Shown piece by piece: positions 1-9,417 of a stretch of DNA of 60,000 nt. The stretch comes from Takakia lepidozioides. Taxonomy: Eukaryota; Streptophyta; Takakiopsida; Takakiales; Takakiaceae. The notes beneath the pieces were generated by a model. The model had not been told where the DNA came from. It saw only the letters and a program-made list of their open reading frames with translations, and did not search any database. The stretch lies in NCBI GenBank assembly GCA_030704615.1, contig CM060733.1, positions 31,312,001-31,372,000 of the forward strand, read 5' to 3'. The number at the start of each line of letters is the position of its first letter. Positions within the stretch are counted from its first letter, which is position 1. The position numbers and the translations under genes were made by a program.

Positions 1-16
1 CATCAGCCCGAAAAAC

Positions 17-561
17 TTGAACATGATCTTGGACCACATCAAAGAGAAGCACCAGAGGGAATTGGCCACTGCAAGAACAGTATGTAACCATGGGGTTACA
101 ATTGCAGCATTAGAAGATCAAAAGTCGACCTTACTCCGCCAATACAACACATTGGCACAATGCAGAGATGAGTGGGAGCAAAAATGGGAAAGACAGAGAG
201 ATGAAACACGCCATGTCCAAGCCGACCTCGATGCAGAGCGAGAGAGAGATCTCGGAAAATAGAGACAGAGGTGGAAACACTCACAGGGCAGGTGCAAACA
301 TTAAAGCAGCAGGTGGAGACACTCAAGGGGCAGCTGAGGACTGCCAGAGATCAGGGAACCAAGTGACTCAACATCAACACTGCACTGCTGAAGCAAAGGG
401 AGAATCCTGAGAGCAGGCTGTTTACCGCCACCACAGAAAGAGACATTGCCATGGGCAATGAACAAGAATGAAAGCAGCAGCTGGAGAAGCTGATACTGCA
501 AGCAGAGTTGGATGCAGCAGACGCAGCCTTAGCCAGAGCCTAGTTGAATTAAGGGAGTGAA
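17..561 (+). pseudogene. Broken coiled-coil N-terminal part of a retroelement gag-like protein
   Basis: Three reading frames hold continuous charged, heptad-like peptide. The first runs from 17 to the stop at 260. The next frame then carries a repeated Val/Leu-Glu-Thr-Leu pattern (about 262-363) and stops near 366. A third stretch leads straight into the open frame at 568. The simplest reading is one long coiled-coil protein broken by indels and stops, continuous with the following gene. A similarly decayed coiled-coil stretch precedes the homologous domain at 30.5-31.2 kb, which supports the two being parts of one protein. I do not recognise the family. Confidence 0.5.
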
Positions 562-567
562 TTGGAG

Positions 568-1707
568 ATGAAGAAACTCAACAGGGAAATGGTGAGGCAG
601 ATGAAGTGCCAGTTGGCGAAATTGGTGACAGACATTCATGAGGAGTTCTTGCCACCAATTCCAGAACAAGAGGAACTCATGGACGAAGAGGATCAAGAGG
701 AGCAAGATCACGAACAAGAGACACCAATACAATCAACAACAACAACACCAACACAAACACCACCAGCAACACAACCACCACCAAACCAACAGACACTGGT
801 ACAGGCCACAGCAGGGCCATCTACTCAAGAGGGAAACCCTGTAACACTACCAAGTGTCCTGGTAGCATCAACTTCAGTAGCAGTGGATGATTTCCAAATC
901 ATGCCATGCAAGCAGGATGGGGAGTGGTTAAAGTATTCAGATGAATACTTAAAAATGATGGTAGTACCAGCCCACCAAATCCCAGAAATACTGGAGAAGG
1001 TTTTCAAAACCTTAACTCCCTGCAAATCATTGGGTCAATTGCATCTTCTCAATCAAACTCTTATTCCTCTGAGATATAGGATGAGACCATTGGCTAAGGA
1101 GGAGACATGGTCAGGGGCAGTATTGGTTGAATTCTGGTGCCAAGCTCCTCTGGAATACAAGGAGCTGGTAGCTTACATGTGGGCAGTGGGGCAATTGAAG
1201 ATTAATCCTACCTCGGCAGTAACCATTGTGATGGGATGCCCAAGTTTTTATATTGGCAGTTACTTGTACCGCATGTTCGTGACAATGAGGGGAAGTTGGC
1301 AGCGCTATGAGAGTATTGAAAAAGATACTCACTGGGAATTACCCAAATTCCAGCCACCAGAGAGAGTCACAGGCACTTCCGCATATATGAATAAGCCACT
1401 TTATGCTGAAGCATGGCGCCAGGCGAAGGACCACTTTTCACCATTGGTATTGGACATAGACCACCCTTTCAGAGAAACAGGGGTCCAAGCTGTTAACTGG
1501 TTAATGGGCAGCAGGGCAACAAAACACATTATACCCTGGACAAAGGAGGAGCTGCAAACCTACCGCGAAAACTTGACCAACAAAATCGATATGGTACGTG
1601 GGGACGGGATAACAGAACACCCTGATGAAGAAAGTTGGCCTACTCACAAACCAGAGGAACAACCAGACAGTGACGATAATAGGAACAAGGAGCTGCCACC
1701 ACGATAA
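568..1707 (+). CDS. Unrecognised retroelement protein, acidic/Thr-Gln linker plus globular C-terminal domain
   Basis: This open frame has about 380 codons; the first ATG is at 568, but the true start is probably further upstream. Residues 1-60 are acidic. Residues 60-100 are rich in Thr, Pro and Gln. From about residue 110 comes a globular domain with several Trp and Tyr, and the tail is acidic. It ends about 110 bases before an 11-G polypurine tract and an LTR, so it is the last gene of an LTR element. No zinc knuckle, protease or polymerase motif is visible. The block around ELVAY, VMGCPSFY, LYRM and HWELP matches a decayed copy at 31.7-32.3 kb. A gag-like or extra ORF of a non-autonomous element is the best guess. 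Confidence 0.55.
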   Translation: MKKLNREMVRQMKCQLAKLVTDIHEEFLPPIPEQEELMDEEDQEEQDHEQETPIQSTTTTPTQTPPATQPPPNQQTLVQATAGPSTQEGNPVTLPSVLVASTSVAVDDFQIMPCKQDGEWLKYSDEYLKMMVVPAHQIPEILEKVFKTLTPCKSLGQLHLLNQTLIPLRYRMRPLAKEETWSGAVLVEFWCQAPLEYKELVAYMWAVGQLKINPTSAVTIVMGCPSFYIGSYLYRMFVTMRGSWQRYESIEKDTHWELPKFQPPERVTGTSAYMNKPLYAEAWRQAKDHFSPLVLDIDHPFRETGVQAVNWLMGSRATKHIIPWTKEELQTYRENLTNKIDMVRGDGITEHPDEESWPTHKPEEQPDSDDNRNKELPPR

Positions 1708-1817
1708 TCCTGGGACGCACTTCCTACCTCGCAGACAGGCATGCCACCACCTTACATCCCCAAGAGATACAACAAGTACATGAACTGACAAAATTGTGCG
1801 GACACAATTTCAAAATA

Positions 1818-1833
1818 GGGGGGGGGGGATAAA
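1818..1833 (+). other. Polypurine tract before 3' LTR
   Basis: A run of 11 G (1818-1828) followed by ATAAA sits immediately 5' of a TG dinucleotide that starts the LTR. This is the expected place and composition for the plus-strand primer of LTR retrotransposon reverse transcription. Confidence 0.6.
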
Positions 1834-2684
1834 TGATAACGGCTATGCTACGAGGGACAGACAACGAGGGTCGCAACGGGACATACTGGGTAGTGATGGA
1901 TGTACACTACCTGAGCCACAGACAGAGACGGCTAAGTACGCGGTACTTAGCCAATGGCGGGACAAGGGTACATTACCACGAGAGCAGTAAGGGGTAGTGT
2001 AGTAACCGTGAGCCGTGAACCACGATATCACACGGTCACGATAGCATCGGCTTTAACCAATAGAGGGACTAGTGGACCGTTTACCACTATGGCTCACGAC
2101 CACTACAACGAGCCACTTTTTAGCAAACCTTTTAGGTTGCGTAGGCAGTTAGACAAAACGGTCATTAACGACCGCAGGCTGTAACGACTCTTTCGAGTAT
2201 AGTATAAAAAGACTGCACGCAACTCAGAAGGTGTGCGGTAGGAGTATCAGTGATCAATGTGTATTTGGAGGGACTCAGAGTGATTCTGTATACTTCTGTG
2301 ATGATGTGACGAGCTCTAAAGTAAAGCCATGCTATTCGAAGTATCTCTGTGTAGAGTAAACATGAGATGGTGAGAATGTGTATCATCTCATAATAGTTCT
2401 TGTTTTCTCTTGACTACCATCTGCTTGTATGAACCAAGAGGCTTCAGTCCTTTCAGCTAAGATCTTTTATGCTTAAGAGACTGTAGATTGGTCTTAATCA
2501 ATAGGATTAAGCAGTCTGCAAGGATATGGCTTCATCCGACGTTCATGGTTTAGCTATCCTTAAAACGATTACTTCGTAATCGTTTATGAAAGCATACCGT
2601 CGGACAACCTCTGTTGCATGTCTTAGGAAATGGGCAGTAGTGTTAATAGCCTGTTTTGTCTAAGTCATAAACCAGTTGTTAACA
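1834..2684 (+). repeat. 3' LTR of the first retroelement (about 850 bp)
   Basis: It begins TGATAAC directly after the polypurine tract and ends GTTAACA exactly where sequence colinear with the Ty3 pol gene resumes (CATTTCTATG at 2685). A TATA box (TATAAAAA, 2203-2210) gives a plausible promoter. The 5' LTR would lie outside the window. Boundaries are inferred from the polypurine tract, the TG...CA ends and the break in Ty3 homology; I could not compare two LTRs. Confidence 0.6.
2203..2210 (+). promoter_or_regulatory. TATA box inside LTR
   Basis: TATAAAAA lies about 370 bases into the LTR, a normal position for an LTR promoter at the U3/R border. No other core promoter element was identified. 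Confidence 0.4.
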
Positions 2685-3268
2685 CATTTCTATGAAGAAA
2701 GAGAGGGAGAAATAGAAATCCTAGAGGAACCAGCCACTGTGAGTTTACAAGATGAAGTAGTGGTTGGATGGACAATCACAGCTGAGGAGCAGGTGAGAGA
2801 AGTGAATGTGGGAACTGAGGAGGAACCAAAAATGGTAAAAGTGGGGGCTGACTTGGAGCCAGAATTCTTTGAGGAAGCTAAGGGCCTATTCATCAAATAC
2901 AGAGATGTATTTGCTTGGAGCTATGAGGATCTGAAAGGGATACCACCTGAGATTTGCCAGCATAAGATTGAACTGGAACCAGGGTCAGTACCAATCAAAC
3001 AGGCAAGGTACATGATGAATCCCAACTATGCACAGAAGGTTGGGGAAGAGATCAAGAAGCTGGCTGAGGCTAAGTTCATATACCCAATAGAGTATACAAC
3101 TTGGTTGTCACCCATTGTGATAGTTCCCAAGAAGAATGGCAAACTGAGAGTTTGTGTGAACTATAAGAAGTTGAATGCTTGTACAAAGAAAGATCCATTT
3201 CCTTTGTCATTCACAGAAGCTGTACTGGACACTATGGCAGGCCATGAGATGTACTCATTCATGGATGG
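2685..3268 (+). pseudogene. Ty3/gypsy pol fragment (protease-RT linker and start of reverse transcriptase)
   Basis: This is a 584-bp segment closely similar to 25155-25738 of the larger Ty3 element. It encodes the acidic linker after the protease and the first RT blocks (SPIVIVPKKNGKLRVCVNY). It ends abruptly after FMDG, before the YxDD catalytic motif. Here the reading frame is intact across the site where the 25-kb copy has lost one base (FEEAKGLF here, FEEAKACS there), so the two are independent copies. Both ends are insertion boundaries: the LTR ending at 2684 on the left and a TG-starting repeat at 3269 on the right. Confidence 0.9.
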
Positions 3269-3740
3269 TGACGAACCCTGAGCGCGCACGGTCAGGGTGA
3301 CGGCATAGTAGTCTAGGGGGGCCGAGGTAAGTTGCGGTGTAGGTTGGGCTCACTGAACCGCCTACCCGACTGCGGTTAGTGCAGGGGGTCCATGGTCGTA
3401 CATGGTGGCTATGTTCACTATCTAAATCCTACCGGCAAAGAGAAATCACGTACTCCTCTTCACAAGGCGAGTTTGCATTTCTAAGTCCTACGGTATCCTC
3501 TAATCTACTCAGTAATTGCCTTCCAAGTCTTTGTGTTTTATTGTCTTATTCCTACCGCCTAGGCCCCCGAGCCGCCTATAGCCAAGACACGTTTTAATCC
3601 CTTCACAAGGCACCTACCGAGCCTAGGGAGGAGAGGGAAAATCCTCATCTCCCACTGTCCCTCCTTCGCCGAGGGCTTGAGTTCAAGTCACCTCTCAATG
3701 GAAGGGCCAACACTTCCTACCCCGGTGCCTAAATACTTTG
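3269..3740 (+). repeat. Dispersed repeat family X, LTR-like, copy 1
   Basis: It starts TGACGAACCC at the exact point where Ty3 homology stops. From about 3340 to 3700 it matches, in reverse complement, the segment at about 39150-39530, including a conserved block around GACTGCGGTTAGTGCAGGGG and another around CCGAGCCGCCTATAGCC. The TG start and clean junction suggest an LTR, but I could not find its CA end or a primer-binding site, so family and right border remain open. Confidence 0.5.
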
Positions 3741-4703
3741 TTTTAGCAATGGAGTGGCCACAATACCTATCATCATCCAATAGCACTCAATTCAATAAGG
3801 TGGTTCTAAGCCCCTTAACTCAACAAATTCAATCAATTTAATCAACGCCCTACTGTAGGCCGAGTTTTTAGGACAAAGTACTTTCTCTCCTCCCTTGTCT
3901 CTCGAGGTCTCCGCCTCTAGCTCACTACCCTCAGACCCGCTTGGCTCTCTCTTGGAGTCCTAAGAACGCTCCCCTCCAAGGCTACGTCCTCCCAAAATCC
4001 TCGATTTTATCTACCACTAGCGCCTTAGATAATGGCCCCTAACCCTTAGAGGGGTACAAATTGAATCTAATAGCTAAAGGTAAGAATACCCCCCTTTAAG
4101 GGAATTTGAAGACGCATTGCCTGCTGGGTAAAATGCCCCCGCCACGTGGCGGGGCGCAGATCCGCGCGTAGCGGTCCAAACCGCAGACCGCTGCGATTAA
4201 TGCCAGCGTCCGCTGGTCCGTCTCAACTTTTGGTTATCCAGCGGGTAAAGACCCGCGCCTTGCTCGCACGCTTCAGGGCCTCACACCTGAGCCATGCGGC
4301 TGATGTACTTGATCTCAGTACGACTTAAGGTCAGCGCTAGGGCCTCGTGGCTGGGCCACAGTTGCCTCCACGCTTAAGTAATCGAGTCCCTACTCTCTAG
4401 GCGCAGCACCCGGGCTCCTCCCGGGCTGCTCGCGACTTTGGCGCAGCTGCTGTCAAGCAAAATCAGCCCGCCCAAACCCCAAGACAAAAAATACAAACCA
4501 CACCCTCCCCTAGGCCTCCATGGCTTGCTGGGGGGGGGGGGGATTAGCACATAGAGGCCCTATAATGGCCTTATATCATAGATCCAGCCTACTGGCATGC
4601 TTTGCCAGAGCTGGCTATTTTTCAAATTAGTAATCAAATACAAAGATTCATTCTTCCAACAATTCAAATACAAGCCTCTATTGGTGCCCTTACCAATAGA
4701 CTA
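3741..4703. other. Non-coding stretch with GC-rich palindromes and a G13 tract
   Basis: I see no supportable gene here. It contains a perfect 18-nt palindrome CCCCGCCACGTGGCGGGG (4137-4154) and an imperfect CCCGGG...CCCGGG inverted repeat near 4408-4425. A G13 run (4530-4542) and a second G run just before 4700 are also present. It may be the remainder of the LTR element that starts at 3269. Confidence 0.35.
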
Positions 4704-4706
4704 TGG

Positions 4707-4757
4707 GGGGGTTGCTATTTCATGAGCGGCATGAGCATGAGCGGGAAAAAAAAAAGC
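4707..4757 (+). repeat. CATGAGC-rich direct repeat downstream of gene A
   Basis: CTATTTCATGAGCG followed by more CATGAGC units and CATGAGCGGG. The same start and end words occur in the same orientation at 10758-10825 on the other side of gene A. Confidence 0.5.
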
Positions 4758-4927
4758 ATGAGCAGACCATTGTGAGTCCACGGAAATAGGGTTAGGAGGC
4801 ACGGAAATAGGGTCATGTGAAGTTGGAATGTGGCACTAGTGGACTTGAAATGCAACATTTTATTGCAAATTTTGTGGCAAGCCACGTCTATACAAGTGTG
4901 TTCTAACTGTCATAGCCGGAATGGGCA

Positions 4928-5387
4928 CTACTCTCCTACACCCTCCAAGGAACTTGCCCCACCTTCTTCCTCATCCCCCTCATCCCCCTCATCCTCCGAG
5001 CTCTGTGATGCATCAGTTCCACTATGCCTTTCAAAAATCCCGTCCTCTCTTTGGGGGACTGTCCACCTCACCTCCTGGGAATCTTCTGCGTCTTCTCCCC
5101 CACTTTCCTCAGCAGAATCCAAGACAAATCTACGAGCCCGACGGGCTCTAATAGCTGTTGCCTCCTCCCTCATCTTCATTTTTCTTGAGGCTTGCCTCGT
5201 CTAAAATCTGCTGTACACGACTACGTTCGGAACACCTCCTAATGGACACCGAAGCAAGCCGGGCAGCATAAGTAGGAAGGATGTACTCCCTTTCTGGACT
5301 AGGCATGAATTCCCCCCTGGCAAAAAAAGGCACGTTCCTCCTGCCCATGAACTCCGGTGTAGACGTCCCTCCGGCAGTACTTGGCAT
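4928..5387 (-). pseudogene. Gene A last exon, acidic tail
   Basis: It follows acceptor TTACTGTAG at about 5388 and joins in phase to the previous donor (GA|GTGAGT). It encodes VPFFARGEFMPSPERE and ILPTYAARLA, parallel to RPFFARKSFLASPQKP and FLPAYADTAA in gene B. A frameshift near 5178 separates it from the acidic tail, which is rich in Glu, Asp and Ser and ends at 4928. The function of the tail is unknown. Confidence 0.6.
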
Positions 5388-5513
5388 CCTACAGTAAGAA
5401 CAAATCCACTTCAAGAATGTCAATACCAGCACAACCAGAAAGGGTTTTCAATGAAATAAGAGAGCGGAGGGAGGTGCCTCACGAAATCTGGAGGCAACTT
5501 ACAATGCCACCAC

Positions 5514-6480
5514 TCACTCGTAAACCGGGGGCTCCTCGGCCTCGATCCCAACTTCCTCCCCCTGCTCCTTCTCGGATTTTTCCTCATCCTCCGAGGATGC
5601 CTCTTCCTCTTTCGGCAGACGTTCAGCCGCTGCAAGTTCCGAGTTGTGGAGGGCAGTATCTGGCTCGTAGGCGAACACATGCCTGTCGGACAACGTCCCT
5701 GCCCACATTGAAGCACCTGAGGAACAAAGCGGGCGGTTAATAGCTTGCGGCATGCAATTGCAATCGGGCCAGGGGACAAACTAAGCACGTGAAGGCTTAC
5801 CCGTGCCGCATGTGAGGTCCAGAATCCGCCCTTGGACATCCGAGCACGTCTCCATGAGGGTTTGGATGAAAACAGGGCTCCGGGTCCGGCTGTACCGCCA
5901 CGGTTTGCCTGTCTTTGTGTCCTTTGGCATACTGGAGTGGGGCACATAGTTGTAGAGGACATCGTAGGTTACAGGGTCCACAGCGGCATCAACAAGACGA
6001 CCGTCGTTGCGGAATTTGAACGTAGACCCTCTCTTCACAAAGCAATATGCCTCAAACACCAATGTATGCACATCCAACAAAGAAGGGATCAACTCCAGGG
6101 TCTACTTAACATACACCACAATATGAAGTGAATGCAATAGATTGATAACTTACACTTTGGCCCTCTGTTCGCAACCCATGTGTACTGATGCAGAACCATT
6201 TTCTGAGGAGGACCGGGGTGACACTTTTGGGTGTCCACCTTGCCACCGCATTCTCTGTGGTCTTCCCTCTCGTGGCAAGGATAACCACACATCCACCATC
6301 ATCCAGAAGCATCCCCGCCAGCCCAAACCCGGCTTTCCAGTAGTCCTCAGTAAACCTGTTCCAGGTGGGCACACCATCCAGGCCCTCCAGCAGCTCCCCA
6401 TCTGGAATGTCGAGGAGAATCATGTCGCAAGCTCTCTCCACCTCAACCCCCCCCCCCCCCCCGAGTGCTCTTGCAATTCG
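5514..6480 (-). pseudogene. Gene A methyltransferase-like exons
   Basis: Three exons. The first (about 6170-6440) has DMILLDIPDG (DIPDG at 6397-6411) and then MLLDDGGCVVILA, the pattern of motif IV and the following strand in amino-methyltransferases. The second (about 5795-6060) has FEAYCFVKRG and KPWRYSRTRSPVFIQTLME. It ends in LDLTCGTG, split by an intron from ASMWAG and FAYEPDTAL in the third (about 5514-5735), matching SAM-binding motif I and the acidic residue of motif II. Motif IV before motif I is beta-class order. DIPDG lacks the aromatic residue of DPPY/W, so catalysis is doubtful. The acceptor before the second exon is CAT where gene B has CAG. Confidence 0.65.
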
Positions 6481-7295
6481 TGCTCACAGCCGTGAAGAAT
6501 TCCATCATGGCTTCAAAACCAGGGTGTCTTTAGGCTCTGTACCGCCAGCCCTCTTCTTGGCTTTCCCCTTCTGCTCCGCAAGAGACTTGCTGTGTGCCAC
6601 CTTCTTCGCCCTGGCAGCGAGAGCGTCAAGGAAGCTCTCATTGACGCATTGGATGATGGTTGGAGGTTCTAGCTTTGGCCTGTGCGTAAACGTCACCGCC
6701 GAATACCGCCGTGTAGGCTCGCCCTCAAATGCCAACTTCTTGGCAGAGCCAGTCCCACTCCGAACTGACTTGGGAACCCGGACGACCGGTGACTGGGTAG
6801 GAGCAACAGTAGTTGCAGGACCTTGAACAAAGTCGTCGTCCGAGTCACTCTCTTGGGTCCCCTCCTGCGCCTCCTCCGATGCCCCGATGGTTTTCTTCTT
6901 TTTGGGTGTTACTGCACTCACCTGTTTCCTTGTCCTTTTCCTTTGGCCTTTACTCTTCTCATGCAATTTCTCCTGAATTCCTGCCTGAGCAAGCTCTGCC
7001 GCTTTCCTGGAGTTCGCAAGCGCTTTTGCCTCTTTTGCACCCAACGGAGGCAGCGGAGCCCGGTTTCGTCGGAATTCAGCATCCAGCTTCAATTGAAACT
7101 CGGATGGGTCGAGCGAGCCGGGCGGAAGGTCCACATACCAAGGGCAATCACGCAAATGTTCCAGATGCCACTCCTTCACAATATCGTCAGTGTACATGGA
7201 GTCAGCCCCAGGGTTCCTCCATGCCAGGAAGAATGGTGGCTCGAAAGACAGATGACCTTTCTCCAAAAGGGAGAACTTGCAGTACCTGCATTCAT
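6480..7295 (-). pseudogene. Gene A linker exon (FFLAWRNPG ... SDSDDDF ... IIQCVNESFLDAL)
   Basis: It starts after an acceptor at about 7290 (ATGCAG). It encodes EKGHLSFEPPFFLAWRNPG, a Lys/Arg-rich stretch with TPKKKK, an acidic SDSDDDF, then PPTIIQCVNESFLDALAARA. Gene B has the same order (TPKKKKQQ, DSDDDF, TPTIVECVNENFLTAL), which confirms this as real coding sequence. A one-base loss in the CACCCTGG stretch near 6530 moves the frame, followed by the homopolymer tract that leads into the methyltransferase-like exon. Confidence 0.65.
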
Positions 7296-7336
7296 GAAAA
7301 ACACAATGAGGTCCCTGAAATGCATATTCGGCACCA

Positions 7337-8095
7337 TTTTCCCAGGTTGGGGCGGATGTGAGTGGGCCTAGAAATGGAAAAATGGCACCGAATTTCGGTT
7401 TTCGGTGACTGCCACCCTAGGGACTTAGCCATCTTGGGAGCCCTGAACTGGAAATTCGGCGCCATTTTTCCATTTCTAGGCCCAAAGATGGCTAAGTCCC
7501 AGAACCGCAATAGGGCCTAGAACTGGAAAAATGGCGCCGAATTTCCAGTTCAGGGCCAGCCACCCTAGGGACTTAGCCCGAAAATGGCTAAGTCCCTGAA
7601 CGGCAATAGGGCCTAGAACTGGAAAATGGCGCCGAATTTCCAGTTCAGGGCCAGCCACCCTAGGGACTTAGCCCGAAAATGGCTACGTCCCTGAACAGCA
7701 ATAGGGCCTAGAACTGGAAAATGGCGCCGAATTTCCAGTTCGGGGCCAGCCAGTCTAGGGACTTAGCCCGAAAATGGCTAAGTCCCTGAACGGCAATAGG
7801 GCCTAGAATTGGAAAATGGCGCCGAATTTCCAGTTCAGGGCCAGCCACCCTAGGGACTTAGCCCAAAAATGGCTAAGTCCCTGAACGGCAATAGGGCCTG
7901 GAACTGGAAAATGGCGCCGAATTTCCAGTTCAGGGCCAGCCAGTCTAGGGACTTAGCCCGAAAATGGCCAAGTCCCTGAACAGCAATAGGGCCTAGAACT
8001 GGAAAATGGCGCCGAATTTCCAGTTCCGGGCCAGCCAGTCTAGGGACTTAGCCATTTTCGGAGCCCTGACTGGAAATTCGGCGCCATTTTCCCTA
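7337..8095. repeat. 95-bp hairpin tandem array inside a gene A intron
   Basis: Units start (AACTGG) at 7521, 7617, 7712, 7807, 7902 and 7997, spacing 95-96 bp. Each unit holds two self-complementary parts: GGAAAATGGCGCCGAATTTCC-type (near-palindrome centred on GGCGCC) and GGGACTTAGCC...GGCTAAGTCCC (11-bp perfect stem). At each end (7419-7470 and 8043-8092) the unit appears in inverted form. The array lies between coding exons of gene A, so it would be transcribed as intron RNA. Confidence 0.85.
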
Positions 8096-8164
8096 ACACC
8101 ACATGAGGCCTCTAACATCCTGAAATGCAAGGACTTGAAAGAAAGGCAGCGCGTATGTACCTGT

Positions 8165-9335
8165 ACAGAAGGCGCATTGCTGCTTTGTCCGCGTTCGGCT
8201 GGTCGGTGAACTCGTGGCTCCGGCGAGCATCTGCTATCTCCCGAAAGAATAGGTTGGTTTTGTAGAGCAGAAAGTACCTCGTCACATAGTCACGTAGGCT
8301 CTCTGCTGCAGGAGATATCTCCATCTTGAACTAATGTGCTTGTGTGTCCAGCTGCTCTTGCGCATTCGTCGTCACCTGTGGAGATTCTCCATCAGATCGC
8401 TTTCCTGAAAAAATACAATGAATCCACCCCCTACTAGAGTAGAAGCCCCAAACGAAGCGTGGGGAAGTACCTGAAACCACCATGTCATGCGGTTCATCCA
8501 CATGTCGAATGTGGGGTCAGAGAGTTTGTCCGGTTTGGGGAAGCTCCACATGTCCCTGGTACTTTGGGAACCATTCCAGATTTGGAGCCACCGGGTCTGT
8601 CCAACCACCCAGCATATTTGTAAGCACCAAACACCACAAAAAGGAGTTGTTGCCACCACAATTTGGTTAAGAATGTATCACCTTTTCTGTTGCATCCACA
8701 CAGGATGTGGCTAGACGATGGAGCTTCTCCAATGTCATCGTGGGCTTCAGAGCGCGAGAGTAGTGCTTCCCCACCTCCACCAGAAAGTCGGCACCAAGGG
8801 CGGGATCAGCTATGGCCACGTACTTTACCATCCGCGACTTGTACTTTATGCGGGCCCTCACCTCCGCAGCTTTGACATACGATTCGAGTGCCGGGAGGGT
8901 TGGATTCTTCTCCTCTGACTCCATGTAGAACCTCCGCGCATGTGCCAAATCCTGCTGTATTTTCGTCTGTCAAGAATGCGCACATAAGATTAGAGATCCT
9001 GCTCAATACAATTTCTTCTATTGGGGGAGGAGATTAAAAATCACGGTGAAGCACTTTTCTTCTATTGGGGGAGGAGAGACAGATTAGCTCAACAAAACTG
9101 TCAGGAGCTTTACCCGAAATATGTAGTCCACCATGGCGTCGACGCTCAGCCTATACCAGGTTCTGTCTGCCTTTGCCTCCGACTTGCGCAGGAGGTCGGC
9201 ACTGAGGGAATTGGCAAACTCTTGCACCCCCTGCTTCCCGACATCCTTCACTCGGAAGAGCATATGGGACAAGTTGGTGGCAATGAAGGCATTCTCAGTC
9301 ACCCTGCAGTGCCACATTTCCATCAAACAATACTG
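8165..9335 (-). pseudogene. Gene A central helical exons
   Basis: Four exon-like segments with usable splice sites. About 9113-9335 contains MEMWHCRVTENAF. About 8684-8969 contains FYMESEEKNPTLPALESYV and ends AAG|GTGATA. About 8470-8611 contains TRWLQIWNGSQSTRDMWSF and ends CAG|GTACTT. About 8165-8409 contains SLRDYVTRYFLLYKTNLFF. The last carries an in-frame TAG near 8335. I recognise no domain; predicted character is helical. They link the ParB-like and methyltransferase-like parts in the same orientation. Confidence 0.45.
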
Positions 9336-9417
9336 AAATGGGAATTTTCATCATATATGAGGATTCGCAATGAAATGACTTCCAAATTCAAAGTCCAAAA
9401 GCGAGAGGCGTTGTAAC

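Noticed and set aside
4830-6826. Plus-strand ORFs opposite gene A (for example 5381-5740, 6365-6826)
   Set aside because: They are antisense shadows of the conserved minus-strand exons; Pro/Ser-rich and without motifs.
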